DNA of 64,000 nucleotides from Butyrivibrio proteoclasticus P6B7 (GTDB taxonomy: Bacteria; Bacillota; Clostridia; Lachnospirales; Lachnospiraceae). Location of the stretch: assembly GCF_000622085.1 (NCBI RefSeq), contig NZ_JHWL01000003.1, positions 268,811 to 332,810 of the forward strand, written 5' to 3'. Made by a program: the position numbers and the translations under genes. Below the pieces are notes generated by a model. It was not told the origin of the DNA. It did no database searches and saw nothing but the letters and a program-made list of their open reading frames with translations. Below are positions 34,088 to 42,907 of the stretch, piece after piece; positions within the stretch are counted from its first letter, which is position 1, and every line of letters starts with the position of its first letter.

Positions 34088-34567
34088 ATGGCAAAAGATG
34101 ATAAGACAAACGTAATGAGAGTTCTTGATGGCAAGAAGATCGCCTACAAGAGCCATATGTATGAACAGGATGCTTCTCTTAGCGGCGAAGAGATTGCCGG
34201 AATTCTTGGAGAAGATGCAGATAAAGTATTTAAGACCCTGGTAACTGTTGGTAAGACAGGCCAGCACTATGTTTTTGTTATACCAGTTAAGGCTGAGCTT
34301 GACCTTAAAAAGGCCGCCAAGGCAGTATCCGAGAAGTCAATAGCAATGCTTCCGCAAAAAGAACTACTTCCTTTAACAGGATATGTTCATGGCGGATGCT
34401 CACCAATAGGCATGAAAAAGGCTTTCCCAACGATCATAAATGAAAGCGCCAAAGAATATGACGAGATATTCTTTAGCGCCGGAAAAGTCGGTTATCAGGT
34501 TGAATTAGCAGTAAAGGATATTGAAAAGGCGATTCGTTATTCTTTCGCCGATGTAGTAACTGAGTAA
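34088..34567 (+). CDS. ybaK: Cys-tRNA(Pro)/aminoacyl-tRNA deacylase, YbaK family
   Basis: 159 residues from the ATG at 34088; a GTG at 34079 is only 2 nt from GGAGG and is less likely. YbaK/ProX fold with LSGEEIAGILGEDADKVFKTL, FVIPVKAELDLKKAAKAV (catalytic Lys region), GYVHGGCSPIGMKKAFP and IFFSAGKVGYQVELAVKD. Hydrolyses mischarged Cys-tRNA-Pro. Its 3' end overlaps the convergent MFS gene by 31 bp. Confidence 0.93.
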   Translation: MAKDDKTNVMRVLDGKKIAYKSHMYEQDASLSGEEIAGILGEDADKVFKTLVTVGKTGQHYVFVIPVKAELDLKKAAKAVSEKSIAMLPQKELLPLTGYVHGGCSPIGMKKAFPTIINESAKEYDEIFFSAGKVGYQVELAVKDIEKAIRYSFADVVTE

Positions 34568-35721
34568 TCAGTAGCTTTTTTACATGCTATAAAGGCAGCG
34601 GCGATAGAGAAAACGAAGAAGGCTGCCAGTACCATAATTGCGATCCTAAGACTGAACTTATCTCCAATGTAGCCTGTGATCGCCGTGAAGAGCCATCCAC
34701 CAATACCGGTGGCAGTTGTTATCATACCGGTGGCGGTGGCAGTTTTTTTGCCTGCAAAGGAAAGCATGATATTAAGAACACTTGGATAAATGGCACCGCT
34801 GGCAAATCCAAGCATAGCACACAGTACAAGAACAACGTCTGCGGAAGAAACAAGGGCAATAATAACAGCAACGATAGGGATAGCAAATACTGCAGCTATA
34901 AGAATTCCCTTTGCTTTCTTGGCAAAAAAGCCTACGCAGAACCTTGATGGGATCATGAAGATCCAGAAGATAGAAAGGGCGAGCCTTCCCTTGCTGGATA
35001 CAAGTATGTTGGCAAAAAGGCTCTCTACAAAGAATGCAAATCCATTTTCGAAACCAACATAGATTAGCATGATCACGCATAGAAGAAGGATTCCAAAAAC
35101 GTAGAATTTGGTATTGGAAGGCGCGGAGGAATCGCTTGAGTCTTCGGTTACGGTCTCTCTGACATAGTCTCCAGCTGTGACCATTCCAATATAGGTAATG
35201 ACGCTGCCAATTGCCAAAAGGGCAAAAAGAGTTCTCCAGTGGAATCCCATAAACAGGTACTTATCTACTACCAAAGGCGCTACAAAGGCGCCAAGAGCAT
35301 ACATAGAAGTAAGGAACCCAAGCTTGCTGCTTCCGGAAACCGGATAGGAATCTGTTAGTGAAGCGATTGCAACAACCTGAAGAGCACTTGTGGTCATTCC
35401 AAGCAGGAATACGCCTGCCACAAAGATGATATTTGATGTAGTGACAAGGATAAATCCTGCGCCAAGAAGCTGAATAATAAGGAAAATGCGAATGATTTCT
35501 TTTTTGTTGGTCTGATCTGCTATGATGCCAAGAAATAACGGTGCAAGCATAGTTGCAAACAGCTCAACTGATGCAAACAGACCCATTTCTGTAATTGACA
35601 GGTCATAGGTGACGCCAATGACACGAAGAGAAGCCTGGTAACCACCAGCTTCAAAGCCATTTATAAACACGATTGCAAACAATACTAACCACAAAAAATC
35701 AAAGCGCTTTTTTTCTTTCAT
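34537..35721 (-). CDS. Major facilitator superfamily transporter
   Basis: 394 residues from the ATG at 35721, which has AAGGAG 8 nt upstream; an ATG 18 bp further out has none. About 12 membrane helices, with the first-half loop GIIADQTNKKEIIRI standing in for the MFS motif between helices 2 and 3. A central charged loop (VRETVTEDSSDSSAPSNTK) separates the halves. Sugar/drug MFS type; the substrate is unknown. Convergent with ybaK. Confidence 0.88.
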   Translation of the reverse strand: MKEKKRFDFLWLVLFAIVFINGFEAGGYQASLRVIGVTYDLSITEMGLFASVELFATMLAPLFLGIIADQTNKKEIIRIFLIIQLLGAGFILVTTSNIIFVAGVFLLGMTTSALQVVAIASLTDSYPVSGSSKLGFLTSMYALGAFVAPLVVDKYLFMGFHWRTLFALLAIGSVITYIGMVTAGDYVRETVTEDSSDSSAPSNTKFYVFGILLLCVIMLIYVGFENGFAFFVESLFANILVSSKGRLALSIFWIFMIPSRFCVGFFAKKAKGILIAAVFAIPIVAVIIALVSSADVVLVLCAMLGFASGAIYPSVLNIMLSFAGKKTATATGMITTATGIGGWLFTAITGYIGDKFSLRIAIMVLAAFFVFSIAAAFIACKKATDYSVTTSAKE

Positions 35722-35825
35722 GTCAGGGCTCCTTCCCATGAAGTTGCTAATTTCAGTGGATAATATTATTTTATCATCAATATAACGTTAATAAGTGGAT
35801 GTAAAAGAAATTTAAGAAAAAGATA

Positions 35826-36251
35826 ATGGAAATTTCGCCCATGAATACTAGAGAGTTTTTGGAACAGTTATTAGATAAATACAGCGCTTTGACAAGGACA
35901 GAGCTTTCCGATGAGATGCTTGGACCTTATTCAAAGACAGTTCTTTTTGATGCTGGTTACAAAACAGATACCAGCCAGATTAAAAGAAATCAGGCTGCCA
36001 GAATCTCCCATGAATTCCTCAAATACACTCTTAAAGAAGAGGATGTGGACTGGAACGATGTCAGAAACCTTAAGGACATCTACGATTGCAAGATTTGTGC
36101 AAATCCAGTTGCCCAAGTTTATGAAAAGGGTATAATAGATTCTCGGGAAAAAGATATCTTCGGAATGGAAGATATTTTAACGGAAATACAATTATCAACC
36201 ATTATAGAAAGGCTTTCGAAGAGAATTTCGAAGCAGGATATTCGTCAATGA
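35826..36251 (+). CDS. Hypothetical protein with SLH-like segment
   Basis: 141 residues, no signal peptide. The central ARISHEFLKYTLKEEDVDW and LKDIYDCKICANPVAQVYEK segments recall a region in clostridial proteins with S-layer-homology-like repeats, including two Cys (CKIC), but the match is weak. The start could be the ATG at 35826 or 35841; neither has a good ribosome site. It overlaps the permease gene by 4 bp (ATGA), so the two are cotranslated. Confidence 0.65.
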   Translation: MEISPMNTREFLEQLLDKYSALTRTELSDEMLGPYSKTVLFDAGYKTDTSQIKRNQAARISHEFLKYTLKEEDVDWNDVRNLKDIYDCKICANPVAQVYEKGIIDSREKDIFGMEDILTEIQLSTIIERLSKRISKQDIRQ

Positions 36252-37369
36252 AACAGTTTTTTTCTAAGATCAAATCAGACCCGGTGCTTATTGCAGCCTG
36301 GATTCTTGCCATTATATCAGCCTTTGTGGTGACTCCGGACAAAGAATACATCGGCTATATAGATTTCAGATCCCTTGGAATTCTGTGGTCTTTGATGATC
36401 GTAATTCAGGGATTAAAAGAAAACTCAGTCTTTGAGAAGATAGCTACAGGGCTTCTTGAGAAGGTTAATACAGGTAGGAGTCTTGCTATCATCCTTATCT
36501 TGATGTGCTTTTTGGGCAGCATGTTTATTACCAACGATGTGGCACTTATAACCTTCGTTCCCTTTGCCCTTATGCTTCTTCACAGCTGCAAAAGAGATGA
36601 TCTTGCTATTCCGGTAGTGGTTCTTCAGACTGTGGCAGCTAATCTTGGAAGTATGCTTACTCCTATTGGCAATCCTCAGAACCTGTACCTGTTTAGTGCA
36701 ACAGGAATGGGAATTGTGGAATTCATTCTCTGCATGCTCCCATACACTCTGATCACCTTGGCACTTCTTTTTGTATCAGCCTTCCTTCTTAAGAACGGAA
36801 GTAACAAGATTGAGATGTCTGGTGATGTGCTGACAGTAGGTAAATTTGGATCAAACAAGCAGATCATCATCTACATGGTTCTTTTCGTGCTGGCCATTTT
36901 GTCAGTAGTTAGAGTTATCCCATGGTACGTGGCAGCAATTTGCGTATTTGTAGTTGTTCTTGGAATGGATTACAAGATCCTGTTTAGGGCAGACTACATG
37001 CTGCTTTTGACCTTTATTGGATTTTTTGTTTTCACTGGAAACATTGGAAGAATTCCTCAGATTCATGATTATCTTAAGGGAATAGTAAGCGGAAGAGAAT
37101 TTTACAGTGCAATAGTGGCCAGTCAGTTTATCAGTAACGTACCAGCCACTTTCCTTCTTTTTGAATTTGCAGAGGATTATAAAGAGCTACTTAGAGGAGT
37201 TAATATCGGCGGCCTGGGAACCTTGATTGCTTCCATGGCAAGCCTTATTTCCTACAAGAATTTCGCTAATGCTTTTCCTGATAAGAAAGGCAAATACATC
37301 CTTAAATTCTCTCTGGTAAATGTGATCTATCTTGTGATAATGCTTCTTTTACATATTGTCCTGGTGTGA
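36248..37369 (+). CDS. ArsB/citrate-transporter-type anion permease
   Basis: 373 residues with 9-11 membrane helices. Motifs GSMFITNDVALITFVPFALM and ANLGSMLTPIGNPQNLYLF are the conserved half-repeat signatures of the ion transporter superfamily (ArsB, CitM, NhaD). It is shorter than the typical 420-430 residues. The ion is not clear; arsenite is unlikely, as no ars genes are near. Start overlaps the stop of the preceding small gene. Confidence 0.85.
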   Translation: MKQFFSKIKSDPVLIAAWILAIISAFVVTPDKEYIGYIDFRSLGILWSLMIVIQGLKENSVFEKIATGLLEKVNTGRSLAIILILMCFLGSMFITNDVALITFVPFALMLLHSCKRDDLAIPVVVLQTVAANLGSMLTPIGNPQNLYLFSATGMGIVEFILCMLPYTLITLALLFVSAFLLKNGSNKIEMSGDVLTVGKFGSNKQIIIYMVLFVLAILSVVRVIPWYVAAICVFVVVLGMDYKILFRADYMLLLTFIGFFVFTGNIGRIPQIHDYLKGIVSGREFYSAIVASQFISNVPATFLLFEFAEDYKELLRGVNIGGLGTLIASMASLISYKNFANAFPDKKGKYILKFSLVNVIYLVIMLLLHIVLV

Positions 37370-37374
37370 CAGCT

Positions 37375-39063
37375 TTAGCTTTGTCTTAGCTCATCATACA
37401 TCTTGCGCTTATTCTGATACATTCTCTGATCCGCAAGAAGATATACTTCATGAGAGCCTTGATCTGGACGTTCATGACGGAATGCGTAGCCTGTGGCTAC
37501 GCTTCTTTTATATTCAGAATAAATCGCATTCATAACATCGAGAGCGCTGTTCATTCTGTCGATAAGTGAGTTTACGTCGATGCCAGCGGTATCTCTTATG
37601 ATGATCAGGAACTCATCGCCTCCGATTCGGGCGCATTCGCTACTATCGCTAAAGGTATTGGTAAGCACCTTGGAGAAATCTTTAATGTACTTATCTCCAG
37701 TAAGGTGGCCGTATTTATCGTTAACAGTCTTAAGCCCGTTAAGGTCTATGCTTATGATACAGTAGTCATCATCTGTTTCATCCAGCGTAGCAAGAAGCTT
37801 GTCTGCGCTTGCTCTGTTAGGAAGATTAGTAAGTCCATCTGCATAGGCAAGGTGTGTAAGAGAAGCAAACTCTTTTTTCCTTGCGTAGGATTCTGTAATA
37901 AAGAGAAGGTAATTAGCAATCTGGCATAGCGCAAAGAACAGACATCCTGAAACAATGATCAGAATGCTTGATCTTGGATTAATAAAGATATAGTAGTTGC
38001 CTAGATAGTAGAGAATGACATGTACCATTTCTGAAAGAGTAAACACAGAAAGACCTACCATCTGAACAAGAGAAGATGGGGACAGATCTCTCTTTCTGAA
38101 ATTTTTCACTGCGAAAAAGGCTACAACTCCAAAGCCGAAAAAGGCATTAATATGATAGAGAGGAAGTGTTACTCTCATGTGAATATTGAAACAGTAATGA
38201 AGCACATACTGAACAATCACAAGTAGGCTACTTATTGCCACCAAAAGGAAATATCTCTTTTTGTTCTCAATATTCTGAATGAAGTATAGAATCAGCAGGC
38301 AGAATGGCACTATCAGCAGCATAGAAAAGTATTCTGCTTCTGTTTCTGAAGGAGCATACATAAAGAATGACAATAGGTTGTAATAGCTAAGGAGCCATGC
38401 GCCCACATTCATGCACAGGATAGAACTTAGCAAAAGATCTATGGTCTTAGGCACAACAGATATAAATAGCAGGGTTATAAACAGGAAGGTAAGACCAAAT
38501 ATCAACAGGAACATACCGGCAAATATTATGATCCTATGGGTGTGGATGATCATTCCTTCTACGTCGGACTGGTTACCGAACATGACAATTTCCAGGTTGT
38601 TAAAGGCATCTGGCTCATTGACCTTCATGTAGAAAGTCAGAGTCTTTCCGGCATAATCATGAGGAAGAGAGATGATATGGTAGTTTTTGCCAATAAACTG
38701 ATTCTTTTCATACATCTCTTCACCGTAGTTATATATTTCTTCACCATCCAAATAGCAGGTAAGAGTTGTGTATCTGCTTTTGAATACAACCACCGGGGAC
38801 GGGATATAGCCAATGTCAGTAAGGGTGTGGGACATGGTGACAGTGTCATTTCTTTGAAGCTTTTCAGTCAGATATTTATAAAAGGTCGTGATGTTTGCAT
38901 TTTCATATTTCTTTTGATTAATGTATAATTCCCATCCGTCAGCAAAATCGTTGTGGGGATAAACTGCATGATAAGTAAGCCTGCTCTCACAGAGGAAAAT
39001 AATGAGACCAGCTATAATAAGTGCAGATATAGTTGCCACAATACGACTTTGTTTTACGTTCAT
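37375..39063 (-). CDS. Membrane diguanylate cyclase (pair B, second member)
   Basis: 562 residues, same layout as the other three: N-terminal helix, extracellular domain (FADGWELYINQKKYENANI), ~7 membrane helices, GGDEF domain with HLAYADGLTNLPNRAS, SIDLNGLKTVNDKYGHLTGD and intact ARIGGDEF. No RxxD inhibitory site (SDSS there). It is clearly homologous to the gene at 32350 along its whole length, including the C-terminal GYAFRHE and LADxRMYxNKR. Start overlaps the end of the upstream cyclase by 4 bp. Confidence 0.92.
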   Translation of the reverse strand: MNVKQSRIVATISALIIAGLIIFLCESRLTYHAVYPHNDFADGWELYINQKKYENANITTFYKYLTEKLQRNDTVTMSHTLTDIGYIPSPVVVFKSRYTTLTCYLDGEEIYNYGEEMYEKNQFIGKNYHIISLPHDYAGKTLTFYMKVNEPDAFNNLEIVMFGNQSDVEGMIIHTHRIIIFAGMFLLIFGLTFLFITLLFISVVPKTIDLLLSSILCMNVGAWLLSYYNLLSFFMYAPSETEAEYFSMLLIVPFCLLILYFIQNIENKKRYFLLVAISSLLVIVQYVLHYCFNIHMRVTLPLYHINAFFGFGVVAFFAVKNFRKRDLSPSSLVQMVGLSVFTLSEMVHVILYYLGNYYIFINPRSSILIIVSGCLFFALCQIANYLLFITESYARKKEFASLTHLAYADGLTNLPNRASADKLLATLDETDDDYCIISIDLNGLKTVNDKYGHLTGDKYIKDFSKVLTNTFSDSSECARIGGDEFLIIIRDTAGIDVNSLIDRMNSALDVMNAIYSEYKRSVATGYAFRHERPDQGSHEVYLLADQRMYQNKRKMYDELRQS

Positions 39064-40796
39064 GATTTAAATAGATCCTCGTATAATCGTCCCAAAGTCT
39101 GGGAGTGATGTTTCTTTTTCATTGAATACATCTTCTTGTCTGCAAGAAGATAAACGCTTTTGGCGTTTGACCCTGGAGGAAGTTCCTTGGATTTACTGTC
39201 TGCCAGGCCCCAGGATGCTGAGTATCTGATGCTATTATCCTTTTTATTTTCGTGGGCCATCATATCTGAAAGACAGTCAATATCCCGCTGAGCCCTCTCC
39301 TCATCGATGTAAGGAAGGATAACAATGAATTCGTCGCCACCCATTCTTCCTACAAGGCTTGCGTCTGTAAAGCTTTCCTTGAGCATGCTGGCAAATCCTG
39401 AAAGTAATCTGTCTCCGGCATCGTGGCCGTAATTATCATTGGTGTATTTAAGGTAATCCAGGTCAATACTGATTATTGTGAAGGCCCCCTTAAGATCAGC
39501 AAGAGTGACCTCGCATTTAGCTCTGTTAGCGATCTCTGTAAGAGCATCTGTGTAGGCCAGACCTTCAAGCTGCTGCTTGGCAGAGGATTCACTTATTGAT
39601 TCGATTCGGTGATAGAAGCAGTTAAGCAAAAGAGCTATGATGAACACCAAGGCTCCCACCGTAAGAAAATCAATGGTGGCGCCGCTTTCTCCGGAACCGG
39701 CAAATTTATACATGTTAAATTTGATAATGTCTATTACTGCGCAGACCAGGAACAGAATAAGACCCAGGATAAGAATATTGGTTGATGTGGATCTGGCCTC
39801 GATGTCTGTTTTTTTGATAAAAGAAATAAATCTTTTTACAGAAAGAATGGTAATGAATATGAGTCCCTCAATAATGGCAAGACCATGAAGCCATGGGACG
39901 AAATAGCAGATGTGAACCACATTCGTCAGATGGAGAACCGAGGTTACAATCGCAAAAATAACGTTGACTATAAAGAAGTCAAAACCTACTATACGGCTTC
40001 TTATCTGGTGTGTTGAGATAATAAATCCCAAAATAGCTGCGGGGATTGTAAATAGAGAAAAGTATTCCACAAAGGTAGTAAAGTTTGGCTGGTCAGTAAA
40101 GTACCACAAAAGATCGTTGTAGCACATGATGTAAACGCCCATCATAAGTGAAATGAGAGCGCTGAAGGTGATGCTGAAATCATGCCTTTGATTAAATACT
40201 AAAAATGGAGAGAGAATAAGCAAAAGAAATCCCAGCATGCAAAGGTAGATTCCTACAAAGAGTGGAAGTCTTTTGGATTCTAAGCTGGATCTTACAATGT
40301 CGTTGTAATGTCCTAAGGATACTGGGGTAAGACCTGAGAATGCATTGTTTTCATGGGCTGTCAGGACAATTGTCAGCTCTTTTCCCTGATAATCATCTGG
40401 AAGAGGAACCATATTAAGGACCTTGGGAAGCATTCTGCCCCTTTCAGCAATGTCCTGACCATAGGAATAGATAAGCTCATTATCAAGATAAACTTCTACG
40501 GAAGATAATATGGATCTAAAGTGAATAGTCGCTGGGGCTATATCATAATCGGGTAAAGTGCAGGTCATACGAAGGACGTCGTTCTTGTTGATAATGCCAA
40601 TATTGGCATCTGTCAGGGAAACATTATCAAGATTTTTTTGACCATAACTAATAGTCCAGCCGTCTTCAAGCTGGATTATTTTGTGTCTTCTAATAGAGTT
40701 AAAAGAGCTGGTTGCGAGTAAGTATACAACCGTAGCACTTATTAGCACGGCCAAAAAGGATAGAATTGCCGTTTGGATCTTAACCCTTCTAGTCAA
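39060..40796 (-). CDS. Membrane diguanylate cyclase (pair B, first member)
   Basis: 578 residues from a TTG at 40796, chosen because AGGAGG lies 7 nt upstream and the product then starts with a membrane helix; a longer frame to 40862 would put a TATACT promoter-like box inside the gene. Extracellular domain (LEDGWTISYGQKNLDNV), ~7 membrane helices, GGDEF with AYTDALTEIANRAKC, SIDLDYLKYTNDNYGHDAGD and intact GRMGGDEF. No RxxD site (TDAS). Homologous to the gene at 30660, with the shared KKHH near the C-terminus. Confidence 0.91.
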   Translation of the reverse strand: MTRRVKIQTAILSFLAVLISATVVYLLATSSFNSIRRHKIIQLEDGWTISYGQKNLDNVSLTDANIGIINKNDVLRMTCTLPDYDIAPATIHFRSILSSVEVYLDNELIYSYGQDIAERGRMLPKVLNMVPLPDDYQGKELTIVLTAHENNAFSGLTPVSLGHYNDIVRSSLESKRLPLFVGIYLCMLGFLLLILSPFLVFNQRHDFSITFSALISLMMGVYIMCYNDLLWYFTDQPNFTTFVEYFSLFTIPAAILGFIISTHQIRSRIVGFDFFIVNVIFAIVTSVLHLTNVVHICYFVPWLHGLAIIEGLIFITILSVKRFISFIKKTDIEARSTSTNILILGLILFLVCAVIDIIKFNMYKFAGSGESGATIDFLTVGALVFIIALLLNCFYHRIESISESSAKQQLEGLAYTDALTEIANRAKCEVTLADLKGAFTIISIDLDYLKYTNDNYGHDAGDRLLSGFASMLKESFTDASLVGRMGGDEFIVILPYIDEERAQRDIDCLSDMMAHENKKDNSIRYSASWGLADSKSKELPPGSNAKSVYLLADKKMYSMKKKHHSQTLGRLYEDLFKS

Positions 40797-40902
40797 GGAC
40801 AGTCCTCCTATTTTCACACATATAGTATACCGCCAGATGACAACAAATGCACTCAATTTCATAAGCGTGATTTCTAAAAAGACAATAAATAGAAAAGGGC
40901 AT

Positions 40903-40932
40903 AATAAAAAGGCCAGTAAACACTGACCTTTT
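40903..40932 (-). terminator. Intrinsic terminator after the TPM gene (minus strand)
   Basis: On the minus strand AAAGGTCAGT pairs with ACTGGCCTTT over a 4-nt loop with one G-U pair, followed by TTTTTATTAT. It closes the SPFH / zinc-ribbon / TPM operon. Confidence 0.8.
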
Positions 40933-40949
40933 CAAAAATCATTATTAAG

Positions 40950-41819
40950 TTAGAAGTGTCCGCCACCACCGCCGTGGGTTGAACCAGAGCTGGACATATG
41001 TGTTGAGCTTCCGCCGCTAAAGCCGCCGGATCTGTCATTGTCCCTTGGAATCTCTGTCTTGGTAACATGACTTCTAAGATAGGTATCACGGTGAACTCTC
41101 ATGTGAAGACCATCGTGGGCCTGATAACCCTTTGCGCTGTGCTTAGCGGTAACGCTCTTAAGGTGTGAAGCCATAACAAAGATTGGAACCAGGGCAACTA
41201 ACAAGGCTGCCAAAAAGCTTAACAAAAGACCCTTAACCACATCCTTGGGCTGCTTAACTCCTACGTCGTAAGGAGTACCCTTAGAATACATCTCAAGGTA
41301 ATCGTCGCAGACCTCAGTATAGGTTACGAAGGCATCGTGGTAGTAATTATCCCCCAGGTCTGAGCTCATCTTGTCGAACATCTTCGAAAGACCGTAGTCT
41401 GTGAAAGCAGAGATGGCAGTACCACTTGTGGAGAACCAGTAGGATCTGTCATCCATGTTAAGAACCAGAAGAATGCCGTTTCCGTTGTGATCAGCTCCCA
41501 TTCCGTTGTAGTCAAAGTAATCATCTGCAAAATCCTGAATGGAATTTATGGGGGTATCAACAGTGAGAATAGCTATAGTGCAGTCCCATCTGTTACTTAC
41601 TTCGTTAAGTCTTTTTGTAAGATCCTCCTGCTCTGATGCTGAGAGAAGCTCCGCATCATCGTATAACAGGTCCTTTTGTCTGGTGGAAGGGATCGTATTG
41701 CTATCCCAGTAACTGTCGGCCGCCTTAGAAGTGATAGTGAATGCTCCAATGCAAAGAACTATCAAAACCAGGGACAGATACAGGGAAAAAGATCTGTTTA
41801 ATTTTGTCATTTTATCCAT
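40950..41819 (-). CDS. TPM-domain membrane protein (YdjH/YgcG-like)
   Basis: 289 residues: N-terminal hydrophobic helix (about 12-32), an extracellular TPM domain (~45-185: LLYDDAELLSASEQEDLTKRL, GILLVLNMDDRSYWFSTSG), a second helix (~195-215), and a Ser/Gly/His-rich tail ending HGGGGGHF. TPM domains occur in membrane quality-control and photosystem-repair proteins. It is last in an operon with a zinc-ribbon protein and an SPFH protein, matching B. subtilis YdjH beside YdjG and YdjI. GGAG precedes the ATG. Confidence 0.87.
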   Translation of the reverse strand: MDKMTKLNRSFSLYLSLVLIVLCIGAFTITSKAADSYWDSNTIPSTRQKDLLYDDAELLSASEQEDLTKRLNEVSNRWDCTIAILTVDTPINSIQDFADDYFDYNGMGADHNGNGILLVLNMDDRSYWFSTSGTAISAFTDYGLSKMFDKMSSDLGDNYYHDAFVTYTEVCDDYLEMYSKGTPYDVGVKQPKDVVKGLLLSFLAALLVALVPIFVMASHLKSVTAKHSAKGYQAHDGLHMRVHRDTYLRSHVTKTEIPRDNDRSGGFSGGSSTHMSSSGSTHGGGGGHF

Positions 41820-41841
41820 ATTAACTCCAAAAAACCTAGTA

Positions 41842-42897
41842 TCAGAACATAGCGTAGTAGATTACAAAGAAAACAAACCACAAAATCAAAGCGATAGGAA
41901 TATAGCGCTTTACAGCTTCCGCCATACTGAAAGGAAGGTTTCCTACGAATTTACCACTCTGTCCGTTCATGGCAAAAAGATAATTCTCACCATTCCAGGT
42001 TGTGTTAAGTACATACACAGGATAGAGAGCATACTTGTAGGACTCTTTGGTAAAGTCCATGTGCTCCATCAGGGTGTGAACTGTTGAATAGCCAGATACG
42101 GTGTTCCTGAAATCTGCAGGAACAGAGCTCTTGATTCGCGCCACGGCACGAGGCTTGGACTCATCAACAGAAACGTTGTACTTGTTGGCAAGAAAGCCTG
42201 CCAGGTATCCCATGTTAAATGGAACCAGCTCCCTGAAGTCAAAGGGCTCAAGGGATTCCATTAGATCGTCTGGCATTTCTCTGGAACCGTCAACAGGTAC
42301 ATTTTCAAAGTTCTCAGAACCTGTTCTTTGTACTTCGTAGTATTTAGTTTCGTGATAGTTGTATCTGCTGTCGCTCCAGGTTCTGCTCTTAGTACATTCA
42401 TAGTGGGCGTCGTAATCAACAGTTGCATTAAACAGCCAGAATGGTACATAGACCGCCTTGATCTCATCGATGTGGTTCTGATCAAGGAAAAACTTTGGAA
42501 CCAGCTTTTTGGATTTAACATGCTTTTTGTAGTTGTCGATGGCTTCTTCCCTTGTGTGCTTAAATGGGATTATGCAATCGGGCTTAAAGGTTCCTGTAAA
42601 GACCTCTTTAACAACTACATTGTTACTACAGAAAGGACACTTCATAGAACCAAGAGATTCAGTAGCCAGTATCTCTCCTCCGCAGGAACCGCAGGAGTAT
42701 ACATATAGTGGCTCTGAACCCTGTTGGGTATCAGAGCCATCTTCAACAACTTGTCCCTGGCTATTAGAATTATGATTGGCTACGTAGTCCTTTACGTCAA
42801 ATACAGAATCACAAAATGGGCATTTCAGCTTTTGTGAGACTGGATCAAATTCCATTGCTCCTCCGCAGGAGGGGCACTCATATTCTTGTAAAGCCAT
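41842..42897 (-). CDS. Double zinc-ribbon membrane protein (YdjG-like)
   Basis: 351 residues. Two zinc ribbons: YECPSCGGAM...LKCPFCDSVF (residues ~6-32) and YSCGSCGGEI...MKCPFCSNNV (~66-95). A ~220-residue domain rich in aromatic residues follows (IPFKHTREEAIDNYKKHV, AVYVPFWLFNATVDYDAHYE), and a C-terminal membrane helix at ~330-350. It probably recruits the SPFH and TPM neighbours to the membrane, as proposed for B. subtilis YdjG. Lies 10 bp after the SPFH gene. Confidence 0.85.
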   Translation of the reverse strand: MALQEYECPSCGGAMEFDPVSQKLKCPFCDSVFDVKDYVANHNSNSQGQVVEDGSDTQQGSEPLYVYSCGSCGGEILATESLGSMKCPFCSNNVVVKEVFTGTFKPDCIIPFKHTREEAIDNYKKHVKSKKLVPKFFLDQNHIDEIKAVYVPFWLFNATVDYDAHYECTKSRTWSDSRYNYHETKYYEVQRTGSENFENVPVDGSREMPDDLMESLEPFDFRELVPFNMGYLAGFLANKYNVSVDESKPRAVARIKSSVPADFRNTVSGYSTVHTLMEHMDFTKESYKYALYPVYVLNTTWNGENYLFAMNGQSGKFVGNLPFSMAEAVKRYIPIALILWFVFFVIYYAMF

Positions 42898-42907
42898 ATT
42901 ATCCTCA

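Noticed and set aside
40797..40862. Extended N-terminus for the cyclase at 39060
   Set aside because: It covers a promoter-like TATACT box and the AGGAGG ribosome site of the TTG start at 40796.
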